64,000 nt of DNA from Kutzneria buriramensis (lineage in GTDB: Bacteria; Actinomycetota; Actinomycetes; Mycobacteriales; Pseudonocardiaceae), in the NCBI RefSeq assembly GCF_003387475.1, contig NZ_QUNO01000005.1, positions 496,001-560,000 on the forward strand, given 5' to 3'. The stretch's first letter is position 1, and the number at the start of each line of letters is the position of its first letter. A program made the translations under genes and the position numbers. A model generated the notes under the pieces. The model saw only the letters and a program-made list of their open reading frames with translations, was not told the origin of the DNA and did no database searches. Of this stretch, positions 23,863 through 32,548 are shown piece after piece.

Positions 23863-24633
23863 TCAGAGCTGATCGTGGGTGGCGTCGACGCGCCAGTAGC
23901 CGGCGAAGGCGATCATGTGCCTGGGCACGCCGCGGTCGCCGACGAGGTGTCGGCGCAGCGAGCGCACCAGGTACGCCTCACCCGCCAGCCACGCATAGAC
24001 GGCCCCGTCAGGGAATTCGGCGGCGCGGACCGCGTCGAGGAGTCCATTGTGGACCCAGCGGACCTCGATCTCGGCGGAACTGGACAGGTCCTGCACCTCG
24101 CGCTCGTCGGCAATCTCTATGTACGCCAACGCTTTCGCGCCTACCGGCAGCTGCGCCAGCGACGCGGCGATCGCCGGCAGCGCGCTCTGGTCGCCGGCGA
24201 ACAGCTGCCAGTCGTACGGACCGGGCGTGACGAGGTGACTCCGGGTCGGACCGAGCAGACCGACGACGTCACCCGGCTCCGCGGCGGCGGCCCAGCGCGT
24301 CGCCGGGCCGTCGACATCGTGCATGAGGAAGTCGATGTCGATCTCGGCGTCGTCGGCACGGTGGGCCCGCACGGAGTACGCCCGCATCCACGGGCGGCGC
24401 TCTTCCGGCACGTCGAGATAGGCCTGGTACCACCGCATGGTGTCGCCGTCGGCGGGCGGCTGCGGCACCCATGGCCGCGCCTCGCCGTTGCGGCCGAAGA
24501 AGAGCTTGACCTGCTGATCCGGCGCCACCGAGGTGAAGTCGGCCAGCTCCGGGCCGCCGAAGGTGAGCCGCCGGGTGCGCGGCGAGACCTGGCGCACGCG
24601 CGTGACCGTGACCAGCTTGTACTGCGTCGACAT
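23863..24633 (-). CDS. Siderophore-interacting protein (ferric-siderophore reductase)
   Basis: 256 residues of the SIP/ViuB flavoprotein family. An FAD-binding barrel occupies about 1-125 (RMRAYSVRAHR is the flavin RxYS motif, then IDIDFLMHDVDGPATRWA) and the NAD(P)H domain follows (YDWQLFAGDQSALPAI, VYAWLAGEAYLVRSLRRHL). It reduces ferric siderophores in the cytoplasm to free iron. ATG 24633 is only 4 bp from an IdeR-type box, leaving no space for a ribosome binding site; TAACCT at -12 to -7 could be a -10 element for a leaderless transcript. Iron repression is strongly suggested. Confidence 0.9.
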   Translation of the reverse strand: MSTQYKLVTVTRVRQVSPRTRRLTFGGPELADFTSVAPDQQVKLFFGRNGEARPWVPQPPADGDTMRWYQAYLDVPEERRPWMRAYSVRAHRADDAEIDIDFLMHDVDGPATRWAAAAEPGDVVGLLGPTRSHLVTPGPYDWQLFAGDQSALPAIAASLAQLPVGAKALAYIEIADEREVQDLSSSAEIEVRWVHNGLLDAVRAAEFPDGAVYAWLAGEAYLVRSLRRHLVGDRGVPRHMIAFAGYWRVDATHDQL

Positions 24634-24637
24634 TTGC

Positions 24638-24656
24638 TTAGGTTAGCCTAAGCTAA
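24638..24656 (-). promoter_or_regulatory. IdeR/DmdR iron box
   Basis: Read on the minus strand the site is TTAGCTTAGGCTAACCTAA, differing from the DtxR/IdeR consensus TTAGGTTAGGCTAACCTAA at one of 19 positions. It lies directly upstream of the siderophore-interacting protein gene and includes the stop codon of the preceding EspG-like gene. Binding of iron-loaded IdeR should block the promoter. Confidence 0.88.
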
Positions 24657-25256
24657 TGCCGTCCTCAGTCGCCGCTCCAGTGCCACCGGATCGCCCGGCG
24701 AGTAGTCCATCCGGGCCCGACCGTCACCGCCCCGGCTCGTGACGGCCAGGTAGCGGCCCCCGTCGGTGTCCACCCAGCCGATCGACTCGCCGTCGATCAG
24801 GAACGAGCCGCCGCCGAGCCGCTCCCGCCCCACCGGCGTGCCGGCGGGCGCGGCGGCCATGGTCGGCAGGCGTGCCACGAGCGCCGGCACGATCCGATCG
24901 CGCGGCACGAAGTCGAAGCGGATGCCCTCGCCGCTGCCCACCGCGATCAGGCCGCGGTCGGCGCCGAACACCCCGAGCGCGGTCAGCTGCCGCTCGCCGG
25001 TCATGCCGAGCAGGCCGATCGTCGGCCGCCCGGTGCCGAAAAGCGTCACCGTGTCGTGCAGCTCCGGCGTGAACCTGTTGCCCCGCAACAGACCTCGCCC
25101 GGCCAGGCTGGCGCCGACCTGGGCGCGCAGCGCCGAGCGGTTGATGCCGTTGCCGAAGTACGGGAATGTGAAAGGGAATCGGCGCAGCGCGAGCCCCAGC
25201 GCCTCCCCCACCACGTCCAGTTCGACGAAGGTGCACTCCAGTCCCACGGCGGCCAT
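24648..25256 (-). CDS. EspG-family (ESX secretion-associated) protein
   Basis: 202 residues from ATG 25256. The N-terminus FVELDVVGEALGL and the segment RRFPFTFPYFG fit the EspG fold, as do the middle (PTIGLLGMTGERQLTALGVFG) and the C-terminal IGWVDTDGGRYLAVTSRGGDGRARMDYSPGD. EspG proteins are cytosolic chaperones of PE/PPE-like type VII substrates in mycobacteria; many other actinobacteria carry stand-alone homologues. No ESX components or substrates are nearby. The protein is shorter than typical EspG, and the start has a weak ribosome binding site, so an upstream TTG at 25304 remains possible. The TAG stop lies inside the IdeR box. Confidence 0.65.
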   Translation of the reverse strand: MAAVGLECTFVELDVVGEALGLALRRFPFTFPYFGNGINRSALRAQVGASLAGRGLLRGNRFTPELHDTVTLFGTGRPTIGLLGMTGERQLTALGVFGADRGLIAVGSGEGIRFDFVPRDRIVPALVARLPTMAAAPAGTPVGRERLGGGSFLIDGESIGWVDTDGGRYLAVTSRGGDGRARMDYSPGDPVALERRLRTALA

Positions 25257-25290
25257 GGTGGCACAACGGGCCGTCTCCGACCGTGACTTT

Positions 25291-25863
25291 TCACTGCTGT
25301 CCAAGGAGGAGGATCGCGGCGGCCGTCGACACGACTCCGATCAACGCGCCGACGATCGTCTGTGCGACCGTGTGCTCACGCAGCGCGACCCTCGACCAGC
25401 CGACCGCAGCCACCGCCGCGAAGCCCAGCACCCACCACGGGCTCAGCAGCGCCATGAACGCTGTCACCGCGCTGCTGCCGACCGCCGCGTGCACGCTCAC
25501 CTTCCACGCCAGGGTGACCAGGAACAGCGGCACCAGCACCGTCATCATCGCGATCAGGGCCCCCACCAGGATCGGCGGCGCGCCCAGCAGTGCGAACAGG
25601 ACGATGCAGCCGCCGACCGACACCATCACCAGCGGGATCACGACCAGCCGGGCCTGCCTCGTCCGGACGTGCGGGTCGTGCCAGCTGCCGCGGGCGATGC
25701 CCAGGCGGATCACCACTCCCGGCACCACGCCCGCGAACACCACCGCCAGCAGCGCCCAGGCCAGCCCGGTCGGGCCGCCCGTGCGCCACCCGATCAGCAC
25801 CAGCCCCGCCACGACCACGTTCTTCGGGTCCAGCACGTCACTGACCGCCTTGGCGAGCCTCAC
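25291..25863 (-). CDS. PAP2-superfamily-like membrane protein
   Basis: About 190 residues from GTG 25863 (start uncertain; the frame continues upstream into a repeat element). Five or six hydrophobic helices are seen. The segments KVSVHAAVGSSAVTAF and GWSRVALREHTVAQTIVGALIG match the PSGH and SRxxxxxHxxxQ parts of PAP2/phosphatidate-phosphatase proteins, so the catalytic His residues appear present. It would dephosphorylate a lipid phosphate at the membrane. It is followed by the EspG-like and SIP genes in the same direction. Confidence 0.7.
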   Translation of the reverse strand: MRLAKAVSDVLDPKNVVVAGLVLIGWRTGGPTGLAWALLAVVFAGVVPGVVIRLGIARGSWHDPHVRTRQARLVVIPLVMVSVGGCIVLFALLGAPPILVGALIAMMTVLVPLFLVTLAWKVSVHAAVGSSAVTAFMALLSPWWVLGFAAVAAVGWSRVALREHTVAQTIVGALIGVVSTAAAILLLGQQ

Positions 25864-25883
25864 CCCACCATGATCGACTACGA

Positions 25884-25943
25884 CCCCGGCGAGTCCGGCC
25901 CACAGACACACCGAATGTGTGAAACGGCCTCACACATTCGGTG
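25884..25943. repeat. Inverted-repeat intergenic element, copy 2 (short form)
   Basis: CCCCGGCGAGTCCGGCCCACAG is followed by a hairpin with perfect 14-bp arms, CACCGAATGTGTGA (25909-25922) and TCACACATTCGGTG (25930-25943). The sequence up to CACACCGAATGTG is shared with the copies at 9.7 and 50.2 kb. The right outer arm is missing here. Confidence 0.75.
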
Positions 25944-25946
25944 AAG

Positions 25947-26064
25947 GCAGCCCCCGAATCAATCCAACCATGTGGGACCGACAATCCCGGGCGGACGCAG
26001 TGGCCGCGGACCGCGATCCGGCCGGTCTGTCAGACCACCTCGCCAGGCTTGATTCGGGGGCTGC
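25947..26064. repeat. 118-bp segment bounded by GCAGCCCCCGAATCAA inverted repeats
   Basis: The 16-bp GCAGCCCCCGAATCAA occurs at 25947-25962 and inverted at 26049-26064. The left copy extends to a 21-bp match with a site at 52390-52410. Between the arms a perfect palindrome GGTCTGTCAGACC lies at 26024-26036. No reading frame is convincing. It follows the 3' end of paaE. It could be a small mobile-element remnant or a paired terminator. Confidence 0.6.
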
Positions 26065-26068
26065 TCAG

Positions 26069-27121
26069 TCAGGCGTCGTAGTCGACGGTGACCTGGTCGG
26101 AGGCCGCGAACGACTGGCAGGTGAGCACGAAGCCGGCGGCGACCTCGGCGGGTTCCAGGGCGAAGTTGCGGCGCATGTCGACGTCGCCGGTGAGGACCTT
26201 GGCCCGGCACGTGCCGCACACGCCGCCCTTGCACGCGAACGGCAGGTCGGGGCGAACCCGCTGCGCACCCTCGAGGATGGTGACGTCCCGCGGCAGCGTG
26301 ACATCGGTGGTCCGGCCGTCGAGCTGCACCTTCACCGCGGAGCTCGGGCCCTCGACGCCGGGCTCGGCGTGCCGGACGGGCTCCGGCGGCAGGTCGTCGA
26401 CGAAGAACAGCTCCTGGTGCACCCGCTCCCGGGGCACGCCGAGCTCGGTCAGCACGGCCTGCGCATCGGTGACCATGCCGTACGGCCCGCACAGCCACCA
26501 GTGATCAACCCCGGCGACGTCGAGCAGCGCGGGCAGCAGCGTCCGCAGCTTGTCGGCGTCGAGCCGGCCGCTGAACAGCTCGGCCTCCCGGGGCTCGCGC
26601 GACAGCACGTGCACGAGGTCGAGGTGCTCGCGGTTGGCGTCCTTGAGGTCGGCGAGCTCGTCGGCGAACATCACGGTGTCGGTGCGCCGGTTGCCGTAGA
26701 GCAGCGTCGCCGACGACTTGGCCAGCACGGACGAGGCGATGGACAGGATCGGCGTGATGCCGCTGCCGGCGGCGATCAGCACGTGATGGCCCGGCACATC
26801 GAGGTCGGGGCTGAACGAGCCGGTCGGCGGCAGCACCTCGATCCGGTCACCGGGCCGCACCTCGTGCACCAGCCACGGCGAGAAAGCGCCGCCGGGCACC
26901 TCCCGCACGCCGATCCGCGGCTTCGCGCCGGCCGGGGCGCAGATCGAGTACGACCGGCGCTCCTCGCGGCCGTCGATCTCCCGGCGCAAGGTCAGCGACT
27001 GACCGGGCCGGAACGCGTACAGGTCGGCCAGATCGCCGGGAACGTCGAACGTGACGGCGACGGCGTCGTCGCACAGTCGGTCCACTTCGGACACCGTGAG
27101 CGCGTGAAACGTGGTAGCCAC
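26069..27121 (-). CDS. paaE: Phenylacetyl-CoA epoxidase reductase subunit PaaE
   Basis: 350 residues; GTG 27121 directly follows the paaD stop. Domain order: FAD-binding ferredoxin-reductase barrel (RRSYSICAPAG), NAD(P)H domain (VLIAAGSGITPILSIASSVL, WWLCGPYGMV), then a C-terminal plant-type 2Fe-2S domain with ACKGGVCGTCRAKV and a last Cys in VLTCQSF. It passes electrons from NADPH to the PaaABC oxygenase in phenylacetate breakdown. It is the last gene of the paaZABCDE run. Confidence 0.93.
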   Translation of the reverse strand: MATTFHALTVSEVDRLCDDAVAVTFDVPGDLADLYAFRPGQSLTLRREIDGREERRSYSICAPAGAKPRIGVREVPGGAFSPWLVHEVRPGDRIEVLPPTGSFSPDLDVPGHHVLIAAGSGITPILSIASSVLAKSSATLLYGNRRTDTVMFADELADLKDANREHLDLVHVLSREPREAELFSGRLDADKLRTLLPALLDVAGVDHWWLCGPYGMVTDAQAVLTELGVPRERVHQELFFVDDLPPEPVRHAEPGVEGPSSAVKVQLDGRTTDVTLPRDVTILEGAQRVRPDLPFACKGGVCGTCRAKVLTGDVDMRRNFALEPAEVAAGFVLTCQSFAASDQVTVDYDA

Positions 27122-27613
27122 TCAGATCTCCTTGACGTGCTCGAACGGTTCGGCGCAGGCCCGGCACCGGCGCAACGCCTTGCACGCGGTGGCGCTGAAC
27201 CCGGAAACCTCGACGGTGTCGGCACTTCCGCAGCGCGGGCAGGAAACCACCCGCACGGAAGGCCCCAGTGTCAGCGGAATCGGGCCGTCGTGTTTACGCG
27301 GTGCGGCTCCCGGCGGCGCGATGCCGGCCTCGGCCAGCTTCCGACGGCCCGAGTCGGTGATCCAGTCGGTCGTCCAGGCCGGCTCCAGCACGACCTTGAT
27401 CTCCACGTCCCGGTAGCCGGCCTCGCGCAGCCGGTGATCGAGGTCGTCGCGCATGGCATCCATCGCGGGACAACCGGTGTAGGTCGGCGTGATGGCCACG
27501 ACGACCCGGTCCCCGTTGTCCTCGACGGACCGCAGCACCCCGAGCTCCGCCAGCGTGAGCATCGGCAGCTCGGGATCCGTCACGGTCTCGGCGACGGCCT
27601 GTGCGGTCACCAT
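27122..27613 (-). CDS. paaD: PaaD, maturation factor of phenylacetyl-CoA epoxidase
   Basis: 163 residues from ATG 27613, overlapping paaC by 7 bp. The N-terminal DUF59/MIP18 domain (TDPELPMLTLAELGVLRSVE, ITPTYTGCPAMDAM) is followed by a zinc ribbon (CPRCGSADT, CKALRRCRAC). PaaD is needed for iron-sulfur or diiron assembly of the epoxidase. Position and sequence agree. Confidence 0.92.
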   Translation of the reverse strand: MVTAQAVAETVTDPELPMLTLAELGVLRSVEDNGDRVVVAITPTYTGCPAMDAMRDDLDHRLREAGYRDVEIKVVLEPAWTTDWITDSGRRKLAEAGIAPPGAAPRKHDGPIPLTLGPSVRVVSCPRCGSADTVEVSGFSATACKALRRCRACAEPFEHVKEI

Positions 27614-28452
27614 GTCGCACCCGGATGGGCCCGCGCGACGCTCTGCATCACAGCCAACAGCTCCACCAAGGACGAGGTGTGCGAACCGTCGCGACCAAGA
27701 AGCTCCTGAACGCCAACGGATTCCGGCCGGGCGAGGCCGGCCGCGTCCAGCACCTGCGTGATCACGGCGTCGAACTCGTCACGCACCGAGGCGGGATCGA
27801 CGAGCTCCGACGGGTGCCCGGCGAACAACTCCCCCACGTACGGCCACACCGCGTCCAAGCCGGCCTGCATGCGCTCATGCGACAACTCCGTGCCATCGCC
27901 GAGCCGGACCACCCACTGCGCCGCATAGTCGCGGTGGTAGGTGACCTCCTTGACGCCCTTGGCGGCAATCGCCGCCAGCACCGGATCCGGCGACATCACC
28001 AGGCGCTGCAACACCGCCAGCCGCCACGTGGTGAAGACCAGCAGCCGTGCCATGGAGAACGCGAAGTCGCCGTTGTCGAGCTCCACCAGCCGCACGTTCC
28101 GGAAGTCGTCGGCCTCCCGCAGGAACGCGAAGTCGTCGTCGGAACGGTCGGTGCCGTCGGCCTTGCCGGCCCGGGTCAGCAGCAACCTGGCCTGCCCCAA
28201 CAGGTCCAGGCCGATGTTGGCCAGCGCGACCTCGTCCTCCAGCTCCGGCGCCCGCGTGCACCACTCCTGCAACCGGTGCGACATCACCAAAGCGTCATCG
28301 GCCAGCATCAGGCAGTACGCCGCCAGCGCCGAGGCGTCCACGTCGGCCGGCACCGTCGTGTCCACACCGGACAGTGGGTCGGCGAAGCCGGTGCCGAAGG
28401 CCCAGCGAGCGTCGCCCTCGGAACTCAGGGCCTCGTAAGCGTTGTCGAACAT
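27607..28452 (-). CDS. paaC: Phenylacetyl-CoA epoxidase subunit PaaC
   Basis: 281 residues from ATG 28452, all-helical ferritin-like fold (LMLADDALVMSHRLQEWCTRAPELEDEVALANIGLDLLGQA split over the first third; EVTYHRDYAAQWVVRLGDGTELS later). PaaC is the structural partner of the catalytic PaaA in the (PaaAC)2 core. It overlaps paaD. Confidence 0.93.
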   Translation of the reverse strand: MFDNAYEALSSEGDARWAFGTGFADPLSGVDTTVPADVDASALAAYCLMLADDALVMSHRLQEWCTRAPELEDEVALANIGLDLLGQARLLLTRAGKADGTDRSDDDFAFLREADDFRNVRLVELDNGDFAFSMARLLVFTTWRLAVLQRLVMSPDPVLAAIAAKGVKEVTYHRDYAAQWVVRLGDGTELSHERMQAGLDAVWPYVGELFAGHPSELVDPASVRDEFDAVITQVLDAAGLARPESVGVQELLGRDGSHTSSLVELLAVMQSVARAHPGATW

Positions 28453-28462
28453 GGCCGCCTGC

Positions 28463-28750
28463 TCACATGTGGGGAACGTCGTCGGGGATCTCGTAGAACG
28501 TCGGGTGCCGGTACACCTTGTCGCCGCTGGGCGCGAAGAACGGGTCCTTCTCGTCCGGGCTGGACGCGGTGATGTCGGCGGCCTTCACGACCCAGATGCT
28601 GACGCCCTCGTTGCGCCGGGTGTAGAGATCGCGGGCGTGCCGCACGGCCATCTCGTCGTCGGCCGCGTGCAGCGACCCGACGTGCACGTGGTTCAGACCC
28701 CGCTTGCCCCGCACGAAAACCTCGTACAGCGGCCAACTGTTCCTGCTCAT
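28463..28750 (-). CDS. paaB: Phenylacetyl-CoA epoxidase subunit PaaB
   Basis: 95 residues; ATG 28750 overlaps the paaA stop (ATGA). The sequence [22 protein letters not shown] and [24 protein letters not shown] is characteristic of this small subunit, which bridges PaaAC heterodimers. It is followed 10 bp on by paaC. Confidence 0.93.
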   Translation of the reverse strand: MSRNSWPLYEVFVRGKRGLNHVHVGSLHAADDEMAVRHARDLYTRRNEGVSIWVVKAADITASSPDEKDPFFAPSGDKVYRHPTFYEIPDDVPHM

Positions 28751-29673
28751 ACCACCGCCGCCTTCTTCGCCGCGTGGGCGATCGCCGCCTCGCGGACCCA
28801 CTCGCCGTCCTCGTGCGCCCGACGCCGGTTGGCGATCCGCTCCTCGTTGCACGGCCCGTTGCCGGAGATCACGCGCTTGAGCTCGTCCCAGTCGATCGGG
28901 CCGAAGTCGTAGTGCTGACGCTCGTCGTTCCACTTCAGCAGCGGGTCGGGGAACGTCACGCCCAGCTTCTCCGCCTGCGGCACGCTCATGTCCACGAACC
29001 GTTGGCGCAGCTCGTCGTTGGTGTGCCGCTTGATCTTCCACGCCATCGACTGCGCGGTGTTGGGCGACGCCTCGTCCGGCGGGCCGAACATCATCAGCGA
29101 CGGCCACCACCACCGGTTCACCGCGTCCTGCACCATGTCCCGCTGCGCCTGGGTGCCCCGCATCAGCGTCAGCAGCAGCTCGTAGCCCTGCCGCTGGTGG
29201 AAGGACTCCTCCTTGCAGATGCGGATCATCGCCCGCGCGTACGGGCCGAAGGAGCTGCGGCACAGCGGAACCTGGTTGCAGATCGCCGCGCCGTCGACCA
29301 GCCAGCCGATCACGCCGACGTCGGCGAAGGTCAGCGTCGGGTAGTTGAAGATGGAGGAGTACTTCTGCCGGCCGGAGATCAGCATCTCGGTCAGCTCGCC
29401 GCGGTCCGCGCCGAGCGTCTCAGCCGCCGAGTACAGGTACAGCCCGTGCCCGGCCTCGTCCTGCACCTTGGCCAGCAGGATCGCCTTGCGCCGCAACGAA
29501 GGCGCTCGGGTGATCCAGGCGCCCTCCGGCTGCATGCCGATGATCTCCGAGTGCGCGTGCTGCGCGATCTGCCGGACCATCGTCTTGCGGTAGCCCTCGG
29601 GCACCCAGTCCCGCGGCTCGATCCGGTGATCGGCCGCGATGGTGTCCTCGAAATGCTGCTCGAGATCGGTCAT
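28747..29673 (-). CDS. paaA: Phenylacetyl-CoA 1,2-epoxidase catalytic subunit PaaA
   Basis: 308 residues; ATG 29673 overlaps the paaZ stop (ATGA). Diiron carboxylate motifs are visible: [18 protein letters not shown] and [16 protein letters not shown], each an ExxH pair. PaaA inserts oxygen into the ring of phenylacetyl-CoA to give the 1,2-epoxide. Length is normal for the family. Confidence 0.94.
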   Translation of the reverse strand: MTDLEQHFEDTIAADHRIEPRDWVPEGYRKTMVRQIAQHAHSEIIGMQPEGAWITRAPSLRRKAILLAKVQDEAGHGLYLYSAAETLGADRGELTEMLISGRQKYSSIFNYPTLTFADVGVIGWLVDGAAICNQVPLCRSSFGPYARAMIRICKEESFHQRQGYELLLTLMRGTQAQRDMVQDAVNRWWWPSLMMFGPPDEASPNTAQSMAWKIKRHTNDELRQRFVDMSVPQAEKLGVTFPDPLLKWNDERQHYDFGPIDWDELKRVISGNGPCNEERIANRRRAHEDGEWVREAAIAHAAKKAAVV

Positions 29674-31694
29674 TTCGCCACCAGGGTCAACACGTCGTAC
29701 TTGGCGACCGAGTCGCCGTTCTGGTTGGTCACGTCCGCGTCCCAGCGGACCTCGCCGTAGTCGTTGGCCTCGCGCGGGGTGATCTGCTTGGCGGTCAACG
29801 TCACGGTCAGCTCGTCGCCGGGGTAGACCGGCGTGAGGAACCGCAGGTTCTCCAGGCCGTAGTTGGCCAGCACCGGCCCGGGTTCCGGCGACACGAACAG
29901 GCCCGCCGCGAAGGAGACGATCAGATAGCCGTGCGCCACCCGGCCGTCGAAGAACGGGTTGGCCTTGGCGGCGTCCTCGTCCATGTGCGCGTAGAAGGTG
30001 TCGCCGGTGAACTCGGCGAAGTGCTCGATATCGGCCATCGACACCGGCCGCGGCCCGGCCACCACCGTGTCGCCGATCTTCAACTGCGCCAACGACTTCC
30101 GGAACGGGTGCACGCCGTCGACATTGCGGTCGGCGCCGGCGACCCACCGGTTGGTGACCGCGCTGAGCACCTTCGGGCTGGCCTGGACGGCGGTGCGCTG
30201 CATGTGGTGCAGCACGCCGCGAATGCCGCCCATCTCCTCGCCGCCACCGGCGCGGCCCGGGCCGCCGTGGATCAGCATCGGCAGCGGCGACCCGTGGCCG
30301 GTGGACTCCTTGGCGTCGTCGGCGTCCAGCACGAGCAGGCGGCCGTGCCACGGGGCGACACCGAGCACCACGTCCCGGGCGAAGCCGGCGTCGGCCGTGA
30401 CGACCGAGCCGACCAGGCTGCCCTGGCCGCGCGCGGCCAGCTCGACGACCTGCTCGGTCGACGTGTACGGCAGCAGCGTGCTGACCGGGCCGAACGCCTC
30501 CACCTCGTGCGGCTGCGGCAGGTCGGCGTCGTCGGCGCGGAGCAGGACCGGTGACATGAATGCGCCCCTGGTGGCGTCAGCGTCCACCAGGTCCACCTTC
30601 TCGGCGTCGCCGAACACCACGCGGCCGGCCTCCAGCAGGCCCTTCAGCGAGCGCCGGACCTCCTCGCGCTGCTCGAGGCTGGCCAGCGCGCCCATCCGGA
30701 CGCCCTCGGCCGCCGGGTTGCCGACCTTGACCTTGGCCAGCCGCTCCGACGCCGCCTCGGCCACCGCGTCCATCAGGTCGGCGGGCACGAAGGCGCGGCG
30801 GATGGCGGTGCACTTCTGGCCCGCCTTCACGGTCATCTCGCTGACCAGCTGCTTCACGTACAGGTCGAACTCGGTGGTGCCGGGCTTGGCGTCCGGGCCG
30901 AGGATCGAGCAGTTCAGGGAGTCGGCCTCGGCGTTGAAGCGGACCGAGCGGGACACGACCACCGGGTGCGCGCGCAGCCGCTGCGCGGTCGACGCGGAGC
31001 CGGTGAAGCCGACCAGGTCCTGCTCGGTGAGGTGGTCCAGCAGGTCGCCGGCGCTGCCCGCGACGAACTGGAGCGAGCCCTCCGGCAGCAGCCCGGACTC
31101 GATGATCAGCTCGACCATGCGGGCGGTCAGGTAGGCGGTCTGGCTGGCCGGCTTGATCAGCGACGGCACGCCGGCGACGAAGGCCGGCGCGAACTTCTCC
31201 AGCGGGCCCCACATCGGGAAGTTGAAGGCGTTGATCTGCACGGCGACGCCGCGCAGCGGGGTGTGGATGTGCTGGCCGAGGAAGGTGCCGGCCTTGCCGA
31301 GCGGCTCCACGTCGCCGTCCACGTAGACGGTGTCGTTGGGCAGCTCACGGCGGCCCTTGCTGGAGAAGCTGAACAGCACGCCGATGCCGCCGTCGATGTC
31401 GACCATCGAGTCGGTCTTGGTGGCGCCGGTGCGTGCCGACAGCCCGTACAGCTCCTCGCGGTGCTCGCGGAGCATGGAGGCGACGGTCTTGAGCAGGGCG
31501 GCGCGCTGGTGGAAGGTCAGCTCGCGCAGCGCCGGGCCGCCGACGCGGCGGCCGTGGTCGAGCGCGGCGGCGAAGTCGACGCCGGCCGAGGAGACCGTGC
31601 ACACCTCCTCACCGGTCACCGCGTCGTGCAGCGGCTGGCCGTCGACCGTCGGCGTGTGCCACCGGCCGTTGACATAGCTGCGCAGCAGAGCCAT
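29670..31694 (-). CDS. paaZ: Bifunctional ring-opening hydrolase/aldehyde dehydrogenase PaaZ
   Basis: 674 residues; ATG 31694 has AGAGG upstream. The N-terminal aldehyde dehydrogenase domain (about 1-510) keeps the catalytic Cys in [12 protein letters not shown] and the Glu in FNAEADSLN; the C-terminal MaoC-type hydratase domain (about 530-674) has [26 protein letters not shown] with the catalytic Asp/His. PaaZ opens the oxepin-CoA ring and oxidises the aldehyde to 3-oxo-5,6-dehydrosuberyl-CoA. It is first in the minus-strand operon and diverges from a paaG-like gene. Confidence 0.94.
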   Translation of the reverse strand: MALLRSYVNGRWHTPTVDGQPLHDAVTGEEVCTVSSAGVDFAAALDHGRRVGGPALRELTFHQRAALLKTVASMLREHREELYGLSARTGATKTDSMVDIDGGIGVLFSFSSKGRRELPNDTVYVDGDVEPLGKAGTFLGQHIHTPLRGVAVQINAFNFPMWGPLEKFAPAFVAGVPSLIKPASQTAYLTARMVELIIESGLLPEGSLQFVAGSAGDLLDHLTEQDLVGFTGSASTAQRLRAHPVVVSRSVRFNAEADSLNCSILGPDAKPGTTEFDLYVKQLVSEMTVKAGQKCTAIRRAFVPADLMDAVAEAASERLAKVKVGNPAAEGVRMGALASLEQREEVRRSLKGLLEAGRVVFGDAEKVDLVDADATRGAFMSPVLLRADDADLPQPHEVEAFGPVSTLLPYTSTEQVVELAARGQGSLVGSVVTADAGFARDVVLGVAPWHGRLLVLDADDAKESTGHGSPLPMLIHGGPGRAGGGEEMGGIRGVLHHMQRTAVQASPKVLSAVTNRWVAGADRNVDGVHPFRKSLAQLKIGDTVVAGPRPVSMADIEHFAEFTGDTFYAHMDEDAAKANPFFDGRVAHGYLIVSFAAGLFVSPEPGPVLANYGLENLRFLTPVYPGDELTVTLTAKQITPREANDYGEVRWDADVTNQNGDSVAKYDVLTLVAK

Positions 31695-31718
31695 CTCAGC
31701 ACCTCTCGCGACCGAATT

Positions 31719-31740
31719 ACTGACCGTCCGTTCGTTCACA
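31719..31740. promoter_or_regulatory. Candidate PaaR operator between paaZ and paaG-like
   Basis: ACTGACCGTCCGTTCGTTCA lies in the 61-bp gap between the divergent starts. Its complement ends in CGGTCAGT, a half-site that recurs exactly in front of paaJ/paaR at 34603-34610. This fits control by the TetR-type regulator at 34.6 kb. Confidence 0.55.
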
Positions 31741-31755
31741 TGCTAGCGTGCGTGC

Positions 31756-32547
31756 ATGGATGGGGAAACCGTGTCGCTCGACGTCGACGGAGCAGTCGCG
31801 ACCATCACCCTGGACGCGCAGGCCACCCGCAACGCACTCACCGTGTCGATGAAGGAGGCGCTGCTGGCCGCGGTCCGCCGCGCCGCCGACGACGAGTCGG
31901 TCCGGGCCGTCGTGCTCACCGGCTCCGGCAAGGCCTTCTGCGCAGGTCAGGACCTTGCCGAGCACGCGTCGGCGCTGCGCGCGGACGCCGCGACCGCGCT
32001 GGACACCGTCGGCGACCACTACAACCCGATCGTGTCGGCGCTGGCCGGCATGCGCAAGCCGGTGCTCGCCGCCGTCAACGGCACCTGCGTCGGCGCGGGG
32101 CTGGGGCTCGCGCTGGCCTGCGACCTGCGGATCGCCGCCGAATCGGCCAAGTTCGCCACGGCGTTCACCGGCATCGGCCTGACCTGCGACTCCGGCCTGT
32201 CGGCGACGCTGGCGCGGGCCGTCGGGGCCGCCCGGGCCAGCGAACTCGTGCTGCTCGGCCAGCCTTTCACCGCCGCTCAGGCGCTGGAGTGGGGCGTCGT
32301 CGGCCGGGTCGTGCCGGACGCGTCGTTCGCGGACGAGGTGCGGACGCTGGCGTCGAAGTTGGCGAACGGGCCCACCGTCGCGTATGCCGAAGCGAAGGCG
32401 GCCTTGGCGGCGAGCTTCCAGCCGCCGCTGGCCGACGTGCTGGCGGCCGAGGCGGCGGCACAGACCCGGCTGGGCCTGACCGCCGACCATCAGGGCGCCG
32501 TGGAGTCGTTCCTGGCCAAGCGGCCGGTGGAGTTCCACGGCAAGTAG
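31756..32547 (+). CDS. paaG: Enoyl-CoA hydratase/isomerase, PaaG-like
   Basis: 263 residues from ATG 31756. Crotonase fold with oxyanion-hole motifs KAFCAGQDLAEHAS and NGTCVGAGLGLALACDLRIAA, and FTGIGLTCDSGLSATLARAVG as in PaaG. PaaG isomerises ring-1,2-epoxyphenylacetyl-CoA to the oxepin form and also acts later in the pathway. Assignment to PaaG rather than PaaF rests on the AGQDL motif, the Asp in TCDSG and the position divergent from paaZ. Confidence 0.82.
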   Translation: MDGETVSLDVDGAVATITLDAQATRNALTVSMKEALLAAVRRAADDESVRAVVLTGSGKAFCAGQDLAEHASALRADAATALDTVGDHYNPIVSALAGMRKPVLAAVNGTCVGAGLGLALACDLRIAAESAKFATAFTGIGLTCDSGLSATLARAVGAARASELVLLGQPFTAAQALEWGVVGRVVPDASFADEVRTLASKLANGPTVAYAEAKAALAASFQPPLADVLAAEAAAQTRLGLTADHQGAVESFLAKRPVEFHGK

Positions 32548-32548
32548 G

